A stretch of 64,000 nt of DNA from Verrucomicrobiales bacterium. GTDB taxonomy: Bacteria; Verrucomicrobiota; Verrucomicrobiia; Verrucomicrobiales; DEV007. Below, piece by piece: positions 1 to 8,926 of the stretch. The position numbers were made by a program, and so were the translations under genes. The DNA lies in assembly GCA_029212615.1 (NCBI GenBank), contig JARGPJ010000003.1, positions 124,001 through 188,000 on the forward strand, read 5' to 3'. The notes under the pieces were generated by a model. That model saw nothing but the letters and a program-made list of their open reading frames with translations. It made no database searches and was not told the origin of the DNA. Numbering within the stretch: the stretch's first letter is position 1; every line of letters starts with the position of its first letter.

Positions 1-1032
1 TACAGGTACACCGAAGATATCAGATGTCACCTCACCAATTCCTTTCATCAAACTCGAACCTCCGGTGAGGAAAATACCTTTCCCCAATTTATCCAGAACT
101 CCTTGTTTACGAAGGGGTTCCGAAATAACCGTAAGCAATTCGGTCGCCCTCGCGTTCATTATCTGATTCAACAACTCCTGCTCAACGGTCTTCCCGTTCT
201 CACCTTCGATAGCGATTTCGCCATGAGAAATATTTTTCAATGAGGCGCTGCCGTGAGTAACCTTGAGCTTTTCAGCTCTCGAAAGAGGAATCTTCAGAAC
301 CAGGGCGATGTCATTCGTAATATGGTCACCACCAATCGCGACGCAGCCACTGGCAACCACCGCTCCATCGACAAAACAAATAAAATCAGTCGTTCCTCCA
401 CCAATATCAAGAAGAAGAGCCCCTTCGTTCTTTGCCTCACGGTTGAGAACAACCTGAGCAGCAGCGACGGGTGAAAAAACGATATCCTCAACTTCAAGAG
501 GCACCTCGCGAACGCATTTGATGGCGTTTTGAATGCGGGTCTTTGTTCCGTGAATAATGTGGTAATCCGCCTCCAACTTCTGACCGATCATCCCCAAAGG
601 ATTCAGCACTTTCTCCTGCCCATCGACAAAGTAGTGCTGAATAATACTGTGAATATAGCCGTTCTCTTTTGGAATGGGAACGTCGCGGGCGATCTTCTTT
701 ACCTCCTCAAGATCTTCAGGTGAAATCTCCATCTGATCGTCAGCAACCCGGATCGTGCCTCGATTGTTTAAGCTTTCCACATGAGAGCCGGTCACGGCAA
801 GAAAGACGGTGTTGATCTCGACATCACTACGCTCTTCAGCCCTCGAAAGCGCGTCATGCAGACAGGTTTGAACGGTCTCGGAATCAACCACTTCACCTTT
901 TCGAACGCCGGCAGACGGATGCTGCCCCACTCCCAGAATTTTGATCGCGCCATCGCTGCGCACTTCGCCTACGACAAGGCAAACTTTAGAGGTGCCGATC
1001 TCAAGACCAACATAGATATTCGAGGAAGCCAT
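1..1032 (-). CDS. ftsA: FtsA, cell-division actin homologue (partial, C-terminus off the left edge)
   Basis: Translating the minus strand from ATG at 1032 gives 344 open codons with no stop before the window edge, so the 3' end is missing. The N-terminus reads IYVGLEIGTSKVCLVVGE, the phosphate-1 loop of the actin/Hsp70 fold; a second nucleotide loop, LLLDIGGGTTDF, follows near residue 200, and GIFLTGGSSLMKGI near 325. FtsA binds ATP, tethers FtsZ filaments to the inner membrane and recruits later division proteins. It lies 24 bp after ftsQ on the same strand, the usual dcw order, so ftsZ is expected just left of the window. No clear ribosome site precedes the ATG; the start rests on the conserved N-terminus. 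Confidence 0.95.
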   Translation of the reverse strand, partial: MASSNIYVGLEIGTSKVCLVVGEVRSDGAIKILGVGQHPSAGVRKGEVVDSETVQTCLHDALSRAEERSDVEINTVFLAVTGSHVESLNNRGTIRVADDQMEISPEDLEEVKKIARDVPIPKENGYIHSIIQHYFVDGQEKVLNPLGMIGQKLEADYHIIHGTKTRIQNAIKCVREVPLEVEDIVFSPVAAAQVVLNREAKNEGALLLDIGGGTTDFICFVDGAVVASGCVAIGGDHITNDIALVLKIPLSRAEKLKVTHGSASLKNISHGEIAIEGENGKTVEQELLNQIMNARATELLTVISEPLRKQGVLDKLGKGIFLTGGSSLMKGIGEVTSDIFGVPV

Positions 1033-1056
1033 TAATATTCAGGAACCCTTAAGAGT

Positions 1057-2100
1057 TTAGCCCCCATTCAAAATAGAGCGCAAGTGTTTTTCTTTATCGT
1101 TCAGAGGCTTCGCATCACTGCCGTAAGAGTCCCTTGCGATGGGAGAAGCCACCGCGGAAATCCCCGCCGGATCAACCGGCCCCGCAAAGGTCGCCGGAAT
1201 ATTCTCACTCATTGAAACATCCACTGTGGCCAAATGCTGCCCGATTTTCTCAGCCTTGGCAAGAACCACGCGAAGATCGGCAAGGCCCCTTTCCAGGTCA
1301 TAGGTTGCAAAAACTGCCTGCAATCCACTGCGGTAGCGACATTGCAGAGACCACTCGTTCCGCAGTCGAACCAGGTGAACCTTCATTGAATCATCTTCGG
1401 CCGGAACTGATGACTCCCCGATCAGCCGAATTGCCCCGAGGATCCCGTCATCCGTCAACTGACTGCCTTCAACAGGGTCCTTCATCGCAAAACTCTCGAT
1501 GACTGGCAATGCCTCAGTCTCTTCGGATAAATCAAGGCAGCGAAAGAGGTACCCGTGTTCATCAATGAGGAAGCCGCGCTCCATATCCCCCGGCCTTACG
1601 CCGAGCGGCGGACACGAAATCCAGGCAATCGGCATCCGTTCCTTCACAGAAATATTGAGCTTGTCCGGCATCTCACGTGAGACAACCACCTCATGAACGA
1701 CCGGGATTTTCCCGATCCGGTCGCGAATCCCGTCGAGATCAAGCTCAAGAAGCTTCATTCCGGCAGAGACATTTGAAATTTCAGACAAATTCGCCTGCGT
1801 GAGGACTCCATCACTGATGAAATTTAATTCACGGAGAACAAACTCCTCATTCTCGAAAAAGATCGCATCATGAGCGCGGGTTACTCCATATGGAATGCTC
1901 ACGGAAAGACAAGCGATCGCCAATCCCCTGACAACCCACAACTTCCTGCGGGACCGCCTTACCTTGGGAGAAGCTGCCGGTGACGCGGGAGATGCCTCCA
2001 GCATGATCCACTCGGTTTCATCGACTCCACGATGCCGCTTCCGGAAACCGGAAAACCACTGACTTTTACGTAGATTTGAAGACCCTCTTTTCTTTCGCAT
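1057..2100 (-). CDS. ftsQ: FtsQ/DivIB-type cell-division protein
   Basis: 347 residues: a basic cytoplasmic N-terminus (RKKRGSSNLRKSQW), one membrane segment around 53-72 (LWVVRGLAIACLSVSIPYGV), then a POTRA domain (about 85-160, ending in VKERMPIAWI) and a beta domain. This is the FtsQ layout: a bitopic protein that joins the divisome in the periplasm and scaffolds FtsL/FtsB. The C-terminal third is poorly conserved, as is normal for the family. Its ATG shares a base with the ddl stop (TAATG at 2098-2102), implying translational coupling. FtsA follows 24 bp downstream. Assignment rests on POTRA-like sequence plus position between ddl and ftsA. Confidence 0.9.
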   Translation of the reverse strand: MRKKRGSSNLRKSQWFSGFRKRHRGVDETEWIMLEASPASPAASPKVRRSRRKLWVVRGLAIACLSVSIPYGVTRAHDAIFFENEEFVLRELNFISDGVLTQANLSEISNVSAGMKLLELDLDGIRDRIGKIPVVHEVVVSREMPDKLNISVKERMPIAWISCPPLGVRPGDMERGFLIDEHGYLFRCLDLSEETEALPVIESFAMKDPVEGSQLTDDGILGAIRLIGESSVPAEDDSMKVHLVRLRNEWSLQCRYRSGLQAVFATYDLERGLADLRVVLAKAEKIGQHLATVDVSMSENIPATFAGPVDPAGISAVASPIARDSYGSDAKPLNDKEKHLRSILNGG

Positions 2101-3026
2101 TAACCGAAATTAAACGAAAGTTTAATAATTTTCAAACATAGAGTTGCATAATCGATACCGGCAGCAGCGGCAGCCTTTGGAAGTAAACTGCTCTCCGTCA
2201 TCCCGGGAATCGTGTTCACCTCCAAAACGAAAGGTTTCGAATCGTCTGCCCGGAGGAGCACGTCGACCCGGGAATACACTTCAATTCCGAGGGAGCGATG
2301 AGCTTTGAGAGCTTCCTCCTGAACCTGTCTGGTAATATCCTCAGGAAGCTCAGCCGGACAAAAATAGTCAGTCCCCCCTTCCCCTGTCATCCAGGGATAC
2401 TTGTTAGAGATGTCGTAAAAGCCGGAACGAGGCTGAATGTGAACGATAGGGAAAACCTCATCACCAAGGATCCCAACGGTCAGTTCCTTCCCGGTGATTA
2501 ACTGTTCAACCAGAACGTCTTTGCTGAAATTGGCAGCATCTTCTATCGCGGCACCCCATTCCTCTTCATTGTGAACAAGGTGAACGCCAACGCTGGACCC
2601 TTCGCGGGGCGGCTTTACAACACATGGAATCCCGACACTTCCGGGCGAAGCCTCATCCCCTTCCAGAATGACGGTCTCCGAGGCCGGCGTGCTGACGCCA
2701 GCAGCGAGAAAACGATCTTTGCTGAGAATCTTGTCGAAAGCGACTCTCGAACTCGCTTCGCGGGCCCCCGTATACGGAACACCTTTTTTCTCCATCACGG
2801 CCTGCAGGCTCCCGTCTTCACCAAAGGTTCCGTGAATCACGTTAAATCCGATATCGGTGCCTTCCGGCAGATCAAAATCATGCTCCCGGACATCGACCAG
2901 AACCACCTCGCCTACTTTTCCTTCGAGAGCTCCGACAACCCCTTTCGCAGACGCGAGCGAAACTTCACGCTCTGATCCGGGACCTCCTGCGAGGACTGCC
3001 ACTTTCATTTCACTCAGTGCTTTCAT
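2100..3026 (-). CDS. ddl: D-alanine--D-alanine ligase
   Basis: 308 residues from the ATG at 3026. ATP-grasp enzyme that joins two D-Ala with ATP to make the dipeptide for the peptidoglycan stem. Visible landmarks: N-terminal KVAVLAGGPGSEREVSLASA, the ATP-binding segment PCVVKPPREGSSVGVHLV, EQLITGKELTVGILG, RVDVLLR and the Mg-binding FVLEVNTIPGMTESSLLP near the C-terminus. The open frame extends 29 codons further upstream but that extension has no ligase similarity; ATG at 3008 (MKVAVLAGG) is a second possible start. It overlaps ftsQ by one base and is 37 bp after the small Cys4 gene. Confidence 0.95.
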   Translation of the reverse strand: MKALSEMKVAVLAGGPGSEREVSLASAKGVVGALEGKVGEVVLVDVREHDFDLPEGTDIGFNVIHGTFGEDGSLQAVMEKKGVPYTGAREASSRVAFDKILSKDRFLAAGVSTPASETVILEGDEASPGSVGIPCVVKPPREGSSVGVHLVHNEEEWGAAIEDAANFSKDVLVEQLITGKELTVGILGDEVFPIVHIQPRSGFYDISNKYPWMTGEGGTDYFCPAELPEDITRQVQEEALKAHRSLGIEVYSRVDVLLRADDSKPFVLEVNTIPGMTESSLLPKAAAAAGIDYATLCLKIIKLSFNFG

Positions 3027-3063
3027 ACAATTAAAGGCTTCAATTTTATAAATTTCAGGATCG

Positions 3064-3504
3064 CTAAATAGATCCATCCGTGTTTTTCGTGCCGAATCCC
3101 CCGGTCGGACCATCCACCTGGGAATCGGCTAGCGCACGCGCCATTCTCACCATGTCTTCGTCGCTGATTCCCGACTCCCACTCCCCGCACCAGCCTTCCC
3201 GGGAAACTGTCGGCCACGAAGCCAGCGTGCCAGCTCCGGCCGCAGGGGCATGGCGGCGGCATTCCCCCCCTGTCGCGGCACTGCGGGAGGTTCCCTCAAA
3301 AGCCAGGAATCGACAGCTGCGACAAGAGACCTCGTCCATTCCAAGGCCGTGCAGTTCATCTGAAGCCGGGGATGGATCAACGCCGCCTGAACCCTTATGG
3401 TAATCCGCTGACTTACTATCAGTTACAGCATGTTTTTCCAAATCCCCTCTAAGACCGACATTCGAAGGCGGGATAGAAGATTTGGCAGCAAAGGGATTAT
3501 TCAT
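3064..3504 (-). CDS. Small four-cysteine protein of unknown function inside the dcw cluster
   Basis: 146 residues from ATG at 3504, starting 5 bp after the murC-murB stop and ending 37 bp before ddl, so it looks co-transcribed. The first 55 residues are low-complexity and polar. The core has C61-x2-C64 (SCRSCRFLAFEG), C82 in GECRRHAP, and SWPTVSREGWCGEW with C106. From memory this C-x2-C ... CRR-x-P ... WP-V ... WCGEW pattern occurs in short uncharacterised proteins of many bacteria; four cysteines suggest a bound metal or Fe-S centre, which is inference. No signal peptide or membrane segment. I do not know a function. Its presence between murB and ddl is unusual. Confidence 0.75.
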   Translation of the reverse strand: MNNPFAAKSSIPPSNVGLRGDLEKHAVTDSKSADYHKGSGGVDPSPASDELHGLGMDEVSCRSCRFLAFEGTSRSAATGGECRRHAPAAGAGTLASWPTVSREGWCGEWESGISDEDMVRMARALADSQVDGPTGGFGTKNTDGSI

Positions 3505-3508
3505 GCCG

Positions 3509-5824
3509 TCAGACCGGGGTGTTCTGTCCAATGACCTGGACCTCAGTTTCAAGCTCAATCCCACGCTCATCGAGGGCTTTCTTTTTGATCACTTCGATCA
3601 GATCCAGGACGTCGCGCGCTGTCGCTGCCCCTTCATTCACAATAAAATTACCATGCACACTGCTCACCACCGCCCGGCCGACACCTGACTCCTTGAGATC
3701 CATTTCGTCGACGAGCTGGCCCGCGCCAATTCCCTCAGGGTTCTTAAAAATGCAACCTGCACTGGCAGCAACAGGCTGAGAGGATCGCCGCTTTTCCTTT
3801 GAAGCATTCATCCGCTCAGCAATGAGATGATCCTGCGTCGGCGTTCCTTTAAATACCGCAGAGACTGCCACATTGTGAGCGAGTTCAGGGACGTGCCGGT
3901 AGTGATGTCGAATTTCCTCCACCGGCTTTTCGAAAACCTCACCTTCGGCATCAATCATGGAGACGCTGACGACTTGATCGAAAGTCTCCGATCCCATTGC
4001 CCCGGCGTTCATGCGAAGACTCCCGCCGACGGCACCTGGAATCCCTTCCATCCACTCAAAATCTCCAAGACCGGCAGATTGAGCCGCGGCAGCAAGTGCC
4101 TTGAACTTCACTCCTGCTCCGGCACGGATCGTATCCCCTTCAGCGTGGATGTCAGCGAATTCCCCCTTCACCGGATTCACGACCACTCCGGTAATTCCTC
4201 CATCCCGAACCAGCAAATTCGAACCTCGCCCTACTACACGCAAAGGAATCCCCGAGTCAGCACAGTAACGAACGACGCGGGCCAACCCGGCAACCGTGGT
4301 AGGCTCAATCCAGAACTGAGCCGGACCTCCCACTTTCATCGTGGTGTGTTTGCGCATCGGCTCGTAAAGACGAACTTCACCACCCTCCTCCGCGAGGACT
4401 GACTTCAACTGGTCCATCTCTGCGAGATCTTTCGCGAGACGCGTCCCCACTTCATGAATATTTCCCGCGCCGAGTGTCATGACCCAGTCCCCGGCCTTCA
4501 GGCCTTTTCCGACGGGAAGGTGAAGTGAAGGCAAATCAGGATGACTGTGAGCTTTGGCCACCTCCCCCAGTTCTCTTACCGCCTCAACAATGGTATCGCC
4601 CGTAATCCCCGGAATCGGCTGCTCGCTTGCCGGGTAAATATCAGTGACCCACAGTTCATCAACGCCATCGAAGCACTTCCCGAACTCATCACGCAGCAAT
4701 TGAGTCCTCGAAAAGCGATGCGGCTGAAAGAGACAAATCAGTCGGCCTGCATGCTGGCTCCGGGCCGTCTGTATCGTCGCCGCAATTTCTGTGGGGTGAT
4801 GACCATAGTCATCTACCACCGTCACGAAATCTTCGTGACGCTTCAGCTCGAAACGGCGCTTTGCGCCGCGGAACGAACCGAGAGCCTCATCGACCAGATC
4901 AAAGGAAACCCCCGCTTCATCAGCCAGCGCAATCACCGCGAGAGCATTCAGGACATTGTGCCTTCCCGGTATCCCGAGGCGAACACGTCCGAATTCCTCT
5001 CCTTTACGGTAGACGGTAAACTCAGTTCCAGCTCCTTTCGGAGAAAGGTCGCCCGCCGAAAAATCGAGTTCCTTTCGCCAGCCGTAGCTCACCGCGTTCG
5101 GACGTCCTCCACAGACTTCAGCAGCATGCAAATCATCACCGCAGTAGAAAATCTTACCGGCCGTCTGATCGCAAAACTGGCCGAAAACTCCACGGATCTG
5201 ATCAATTCCATCCTGATAGAAATCAAGATGCTCTTCTTCCACGTTGAGCAGGATCGCATGCTCCGAATGAAAATTAACAAGCGTTCCATCACTTTCGTCG
5301 CCTTCCGCGACAAAAAACTCCCCCTTGTCATCCCAGTTTGCATTGGTTCCGAGAATCGGGATCTCGGCTCCAACATAATGCGATGGAGCTTTCGCTCCAA
5401 CCTTCAGAACATGAGCAGCGAGCGCTGAAGTGGTTGTCTTCCCGTGAGTGCCCGCAACCACGACTCCCTTCTTGCTGTGCATGATTGCGGCAAGAGCCTC
5501 GGCACGACGCAAGAGAGGAGTTCCATTCTCGATCGCCGCATCATAAGCCGCATTTCCCGGCTTAATCGCACTGGAGTAAATCACAACCTCAGCATCAGAG
5601 ACCGCCTGCGCTGAATGCGGGGACGAAAAGGAAAGCCCTACTTTTTCAAGGCGCTCAGTCTCTCTCGAAGTGACGCGATCTGATCCGGAAACGCGATGTC
5701 CCAGCCCCAGGAGCAACGAAGCTAATCCGCTCATCCCTGAACCGGCCACACCGATCAAATGCACTCGAATCGGAACATCCTGATCTCCAAACTTCGGTCC
5801 CCAAATTTCACAAATACTACTCAT
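3509..5824 (-). CDS. murC-murB: Bifunctional MurC-MurB: UDP-MurNAc--L-alanine ligase fused to UDP-MurNAc dehydrogenase
   Basis: 771 residues in one uninterrupted frame. Residues 1 to about 460 are MurC: VHLIGVAGSGMSGLA at 21-35, P-loop GTHGKTTT at 125-132, DDYGHHPTEI and FQPHRFSRT. Residues from about 470 are MurB: MKVGGPAQFW, VVGRGSNLLV (FAD binding), GIPGAVGGSLRMNAGA, and AGCIFKNP near 690, where a Cys occupies the position that is Ser in E. coli MurB. MurB reduces UDP-GlcNAc-enolpyruvate and MurC adds L-Ala, so the fusion joins consecutive cytoplasmic steps. The join is in frame with no internal stop; MDQLKSV at 470 could be a remnant of a separate MurB start. Upstream murG ends 25 bp before. 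An AGAG tract just before the ATG is a weak ribosome site. Confidence 0.95.
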   Translation of the reverse strand: MSSICEIWGPKFGDQDVPIRVHLIGVAGSGMSGLASLLLGLGHRVSGSDRVTSRETERLEKVGLSFSSPHSAQAVSDAEVVIYSSAIKPGNAAYDAAIENGTPLLRRAEALAAIMHSKKGVVVAGTHGKTTTSALAAHVLKVGAKAPSHYVGAEIPILGTNANWDDKGEFFVAEGDESDGTLVNFHSEHAILLNVEEEHLDFYQDGIDQIRGVFGQFCDQTAGKIFYCGDDLHAAEVCGGRPNAVSYGWRKELDFSAGDLSPKGAGTEFTVYRKGEEFGRVRLGIPGRHNVLNALAVIALADEAGVSFDLVDEALGSFRGAKRRFELKRHEDFVTVVDDYGHHPTEIAATIQTARSQHAGRLICLFQPHRFSRTQLLRDEFGKCFDGVDELWVTDIYPASEQPIPGITGDTIVEAVRELGEVAKAHSHPDLPSLHLPVGKGLKAGDWVMTLGAGNIHEVGTRLAKDLAEMDQLKSVLAEEGGEVRLYEPMRKHTTMKVGGPAQFWIEPTTVAGLARVVRYCADSGIPLRVVGRGSNLLVRDGGITGVVVNPVKGEFADIHAEGDTIRAGAGVKFKALAAAAQSAGLGDFEWMEGIPGAVGGSLRMNAGAMGSETFDQVVSVSMIDAEGEVFEKPVEEIRHHYRHVPELAHNVAVSAVFKGTPTQDHLIAERMNASKEKRRSSQPVAASAGCIFKNPEGIGAGQLVDEMDLKESGVGRAVVSSVHGNFIVNEGAATARDVLDLIEVIKKKALDERGIELETEVQVIGQNTPV

Positions 5825-5849
5825 ATCTCTCTAATCGGAATGCCACCAG

Positions 5850-6953
5850 TCACAGGGCCGAAACCACTTCATCACAAACCCTTCCTGAAGCATCCGGAAC
5901 GGCCAGAGATCCCATGGCTTTTTTCATCGTCGCGAGACGTCCTTCGTTCTGAATAAGTTCGATCATTCGTGGCGCAAAATTTTCTTCGTTCAATCCTCCC
6001 TGAGCCCATGCTTCAGCGGCTCCCGCCTCTGAAAAAATATCCGCATTCAAGGTTTGATGATCATCTGCCGCAAACGGATACGGAACGAGCACAGACGGTA
6101 TTTCAAAATGAGACAATTCCGTGAGTGATGATGCCCCCGATCGACAAACGGATAGATCGGCGATGGCGAGAGCTTTCTGCATTTCACCACAAAACGAAAT
6201 GAGCGTCCCCGCCTTCGGATTTGCCTCATAGGCGGGCTTTGCCGCCTCGTAGTCAGTGGGGCCGCTGATCTGTAGAACCTGCAACCCGGCCGCTTCGAAC
6301 TCCGGAAGGCCCGAGGCGACCAACTCATTGAGTCGGCGGGCGCCCTGACTTCCCCCCATCACGAGGAGAATCTTCTTCGCCGGATCCAAATCAAATGCGG
6401 CAGCCGCCTCGGCCCGGTCCATTTTCTCGACGAGCGATGGTCGAAGTGGCGTTCCGACAACCTTCACCGGCTTACCTTTTCCAAAGTAAGGCACGCAACG
6501 TTCAAATCCGACCAGAATAGTTCGTGCAAAACGGGCATTAAGCCGGTTCGCCCGGCCCGGGATCGCATTCGACTCATGGATGAATGTCGGAAGCTTCATG
6601 AACTGCCCTGCCATTAACGGGGCTGTCGAGGTAAACCCTCCCATGCCCAGCACAGCGTCGGCCTGAAACGATTTCAGCAATTTCCGGCAAGAGAAAAACG
6701 CCCCGATAAAGCGAAAGATAAAACCGGGCATTTTGAGCGACACCAGTTTAGGCATCGCCACGGTCGGCATCCGTTCAAAACGGAGGTGTCCATAGCCCTC
6801 CGAAGCGAGAGCGTCGATATGCTTTTCGGAAATCAGGAGGAGAGCCTCTCCGCCGCGCTTCGTCCACTCCTCAGCAACAGCAATGCCGGGAAAAAGGTGA
6901 CCACCGGTGCCTCCGCAGGCAATAACAAGGCGCTTCAGGGAAGAATCAGACAT
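5850..6953 (-). CDS. murG: MurG, lipid II synthase (GlcNAc transferase)
   Basis: 367 residues. GT28 glycosyltransferase that adds GlcNAc from UDP-GlcNAc to lipid I on the inner face of the membrane. Diagnostic pieces: GGTGGHLFPGIAVAEEW at the N-terminus, GMGGFTSTAPLMAG, HESNAIPGRANR, GGSQGARRLN and the donor-site segment CRSGASSLTELSHFEIPSVLVPYPFAADDHQ near 270-300. First gene of the dcw cluster in this window; ftsW, which often precedes murG, is not found immediately upstream. There is no ribosome site in the 15 bases before the ATG, where the DNA is AT-rich. Confidence 0.96.
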   Translation of the reverse strand: MSDSSLKRLVIACGGTGGHLFPGIAVAEEWTKRGGEALLLISEKHIDALASEGYGHLRFERMPTVAMPKLVSLKMPGFIFRFIGAFFSCRKLLKSFQADAVLGMGGFTSTAPLMAGQFMKLPTFIHESNAIPGRANRLNARFARTILVGFERCVPYFGKGKPVKVVGTPLRPSLVEKMDRAEAAAAFDLDPAKKILLVMGGSQGARRLNELVASGLPEFEAAGLQVLQISGPTDYEAAKPAYEANPKAGTLISFCGEMQKALAIADLSVCRSGASSLTELSHFEIPSVLVPYPFAADDHQTLNADIFSEAGAAEAWAQGGLNEENFAPRMIELIQNEGRLATMKKAMGSLAVPDASGRVCDEVVSAL

Positions 6954-7096
6954 TTAGAAAAGCGAAAAATTTAGGGAGATTACACTGTATCCAGAATTTT
7001 GAGAAAAACCTCCCACATGGGATGATGAATTCTCACCTAATGCTGATTTAGCACCGTTTCCCGGAATTGCACCGAAGAATCCCCTCGCCCCCTCAA

Positions 7097-8047
7097 CTAG
7101 ACAACAACCCTCAGGGCATTGGGCAGGGCTTTGATCAGCTGCGGGGTTTGCGCAGCGACATCCCCGTCGACTTGAATATCAATAACGGGATCCGTCTTAA
7201 TATCAACCGACTCGACACTCCAATGCGTGATCAACTTCGAAGCATCAAGATCGATATCGTCGGGATCCGACTTTTTATGACGCTCCAGCCCCATCATTTT
7301 CCGGGCGAGCTGAACGATACCTTCAATATTAGCCTTTTTGAGTAAAAAGACATCAAGACGCCCATCATTTACATCGACTGACGGAGCCAGGGTAAGTCGC
7401 CCCACCCCGACCGTACCGGCATTGGCGACAACACAGGCCACCCCTGAAGATTTCACGGTCTCCTCACCATTGAGAACGAGTTCATAGTCTGCCTCCGGAA
7501 TATCCTGAAGCAATTTAATCGCAGAAAAGACGTAGGCCCACTTCCCGAACTGATCCTTCAACTCACGGGTGGCTTCCTGGACCACGCCGACTTCAATACC
7601 GCACCCGATTCGCAAAAGGAACGGTTTGTCCCCCATCATTCCGACATCGATATGTTTTGTTCGGTAACTCTCCCCGCAGATTAGATCACAGGCTTTTTCA
7701 AGATCCCCCGGGAGCCGTAACTCGGAAGCAACCAGATTACCGGTTCCTCCGCCGAGAATGAGAAGGGGAACATTTGTCCCGATCAGCCCCGAGGCCACTT
7801 CCATCACCGTTCCATCACCACCGTAAACAGCCACGACTTCAAAGCCTCTCTCCGCAGCCTCCTTTGCAAGCTTGCAGCCATCTCCGGTCCCGTGCGTGAT
7901 CGAAATATCCCAGTGAATCCCGGCATCGCGAAATGCCTGATTCAAAATCGCGAGAAGCGGAATCCGCCGCGATGGAGCCGGATTGACGACGACCATGACT
8001 GACTTTGGCTTATCCTGCTTTTGAAGGTTTACCGGTTGGATCGACAT
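7097..8047 (-). CDS. Diacylglycerol-kinase-family lipid kinase
   Basis: 316 residues with the DAGK catalytic fold: VMVVVNPAPSRR at 18-29, the nucleotide loop AVYGGDGTVMEVASGL, and ILGGGTGNLVASEL; the C-terminal half is the beta-sandwich seen in YegS/DgkB-like enzymes (VDVNDGRLDVFLLKK). Family members phosphorylate diacylglycerol or related lipids (or sphingosine-like lipids) at the membrane surface with ATP; the substrate here cannot be read from sequence. It stands alone: 143 bp after murG's start on the same strand and divergent from phoB with 184 bp between. Confidence 0.85.
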   Translation of the reverse strand: MSIQPVNLQKQDKPKSVMVVVNPAPSRRIPLLAILNQAFRDAGIHWDISITHGTGDGCKLAKEAAERGFEVVAVYGGDGTVMEVASGLIGTNVPLLILGGGTGNLVASELRLPGDLEKACDLICGESYRTKHIDVGMMGDKPFLLRIGCGIEVGVVQEATRELKDQFGKWAYVFSAIKLLQDIPEADYELVLNGEETVKSSGVACVVANAGTVGVGRLTLAPSVDVNDGRLDVFLLKKANIEGIVQLARKMMGLERHKKSDPDDIDLDASKLITHWSVESVDIKTDPVIDIQVDGDVAAQTPQLIKALPNALRVVV

Positions 8048-8126
8048 AAACGGATAGAATCGTTTCAGGAACTTAGAATCATTTGCAGGAAACGTCTATT
8101 CTCTTGTATGCTGCAATGAGCAAAAA

Positions 8127-8159
8127 GAGATAACTATCTCGCGGTGACGTAATTGTCAC
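8127..8159. promoter_or_regulatory. Two adjacent inverted repeats between the lipid kinase gene and phoB
   Basis: GAGATA-AC-TATCTC (8127-8140) is a perfect 6-bp inverted repeat, followed at 8144-8159 by GTGAC-N6-GTCAC. Both lie in the divergent promoter region, about 70-105 bp before the phoB ATG. They could be operators for either gene. They do not match the E. coli Pho box (direct repeats of CTGTCAT), so self-regulation by PhoB is not supported by sequence. Confidence 0.35.
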
Positions 8160-8231
8160 GACAGCATTCTTTCGGAACAGTGAAACAGTTGCACTCTGCA
8201 ATCGTTAAAATATCCCTACCCGACCCCACCT

Positions 8232-8921
8232 ATGCCTACCATCCTCATCGTTGACGACGAAGAAGATATTCGTGAACTCATCGCCATCAATCTGCTACGG
8301 GAGGAGAAATACAGCCTTCTCGAAGCAATTAATGGGCTGGAGGCCTTGCATCTGGCCAAGACAAAGAGGCCGGATTTGATCATTCTAGACCTTATGCTTC
8401 CGGAAATGGACGGTCTCACGGTTCACAAAAACCTTCGTGATGATCCCCGTACCGTGAACATTCCGGTGATTATGCTCACCGCCCGGGGAAGGCTTGAGGA
8501 GAAAATTCATGGTCTCGAAATGGGAGCCGATGACTACCTTGCCAAGCCTTTCAGCCCGAAAGAACTCATGCTTCGCGTCAGAAATCTGCTCCGGCGCACC
8601 AATCCGAATCAAGGGGGAAGCCTGATTGAGTCCGGCCCGTTCAGCCTCGACAAGAATGCGCTCAAACTTCATCTTGAAGGCGAGGAAATTGAGCTCACCG
8701 CTACCGAATTCAAACTCCTCCTCAGCCTCATTGAGTCACCGGGCATCACTCAGGAGAGGGGCGACCTCCTTAAGAAAGTTTGGGGCTACAGCGACATGAT
8801 TCAAACCCGTACGCTGGACACTCACATCAAACGTCTTCGTGAAAAGCTGGGAGCCAACGGGAATTCCATTGAGACAGTGCGTGGCGTCGGCTATCGCTTT
8901 CTTGAAGGAGCTTCACACTAA
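8232..8921 (+). CDS. phoB: PhoB/OmpR-family response regulator
   Basis: 229 residues. Receiver domain 1-120 with acidic pair D8-D9, phosphoacceptor D53 (LIILDLMLPEMDG), T83 (VIMLTARG) and K105 (YLAKPFSP); winged-helix DNA-binding domain about 130-226 (ELTATEFKLLLSL, QTRTLDTHIKRLREKLG, ETVRGVGYRF). Phosphorylated dimers of this family bind direct-repeat sites and activate transcription. It is followed 5 bp later by a PhoR-like kinase, so the two form an operon. The phosphate role is inferred from closest family resemblance; no pst, phoU or phosphatase genes are nearby, so other envelope signals remain possible. Confidence 0.88.
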   Translation: MPTILIVDDEEDIRELIAINLLREEKYSLLEAINGLEALHLAKTKRPDLIILDLMLPEMDGLTVHKNLRDDPRTVNIPVIMLTARGRLEEKIHGLEMGADDYLAKPFSPKELMLRVRNLLRRTNPNQGGSLIESGPFSLDKNALKLHLEGEEIELTATEFKLLLSLIESPGITQERGDLLKKVWGYSDMIQTRTLDTHIKRLREKLGANGNSIETVRGVGYRFLEGASH

Positions 8922-8926
8922 AACCC

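Noticed and set aside
4541-5428. Plus-strand 295-codon open frame
   Set aside because: Antisense shadow of the MurC half of murC-murB.
8144-8195. Pho box before phoB
   Set aside because: ACAGT direct repeats and GTGAC/GTCAC are present but spacing and sequence do not match the CTGTCAT-type Pho box.
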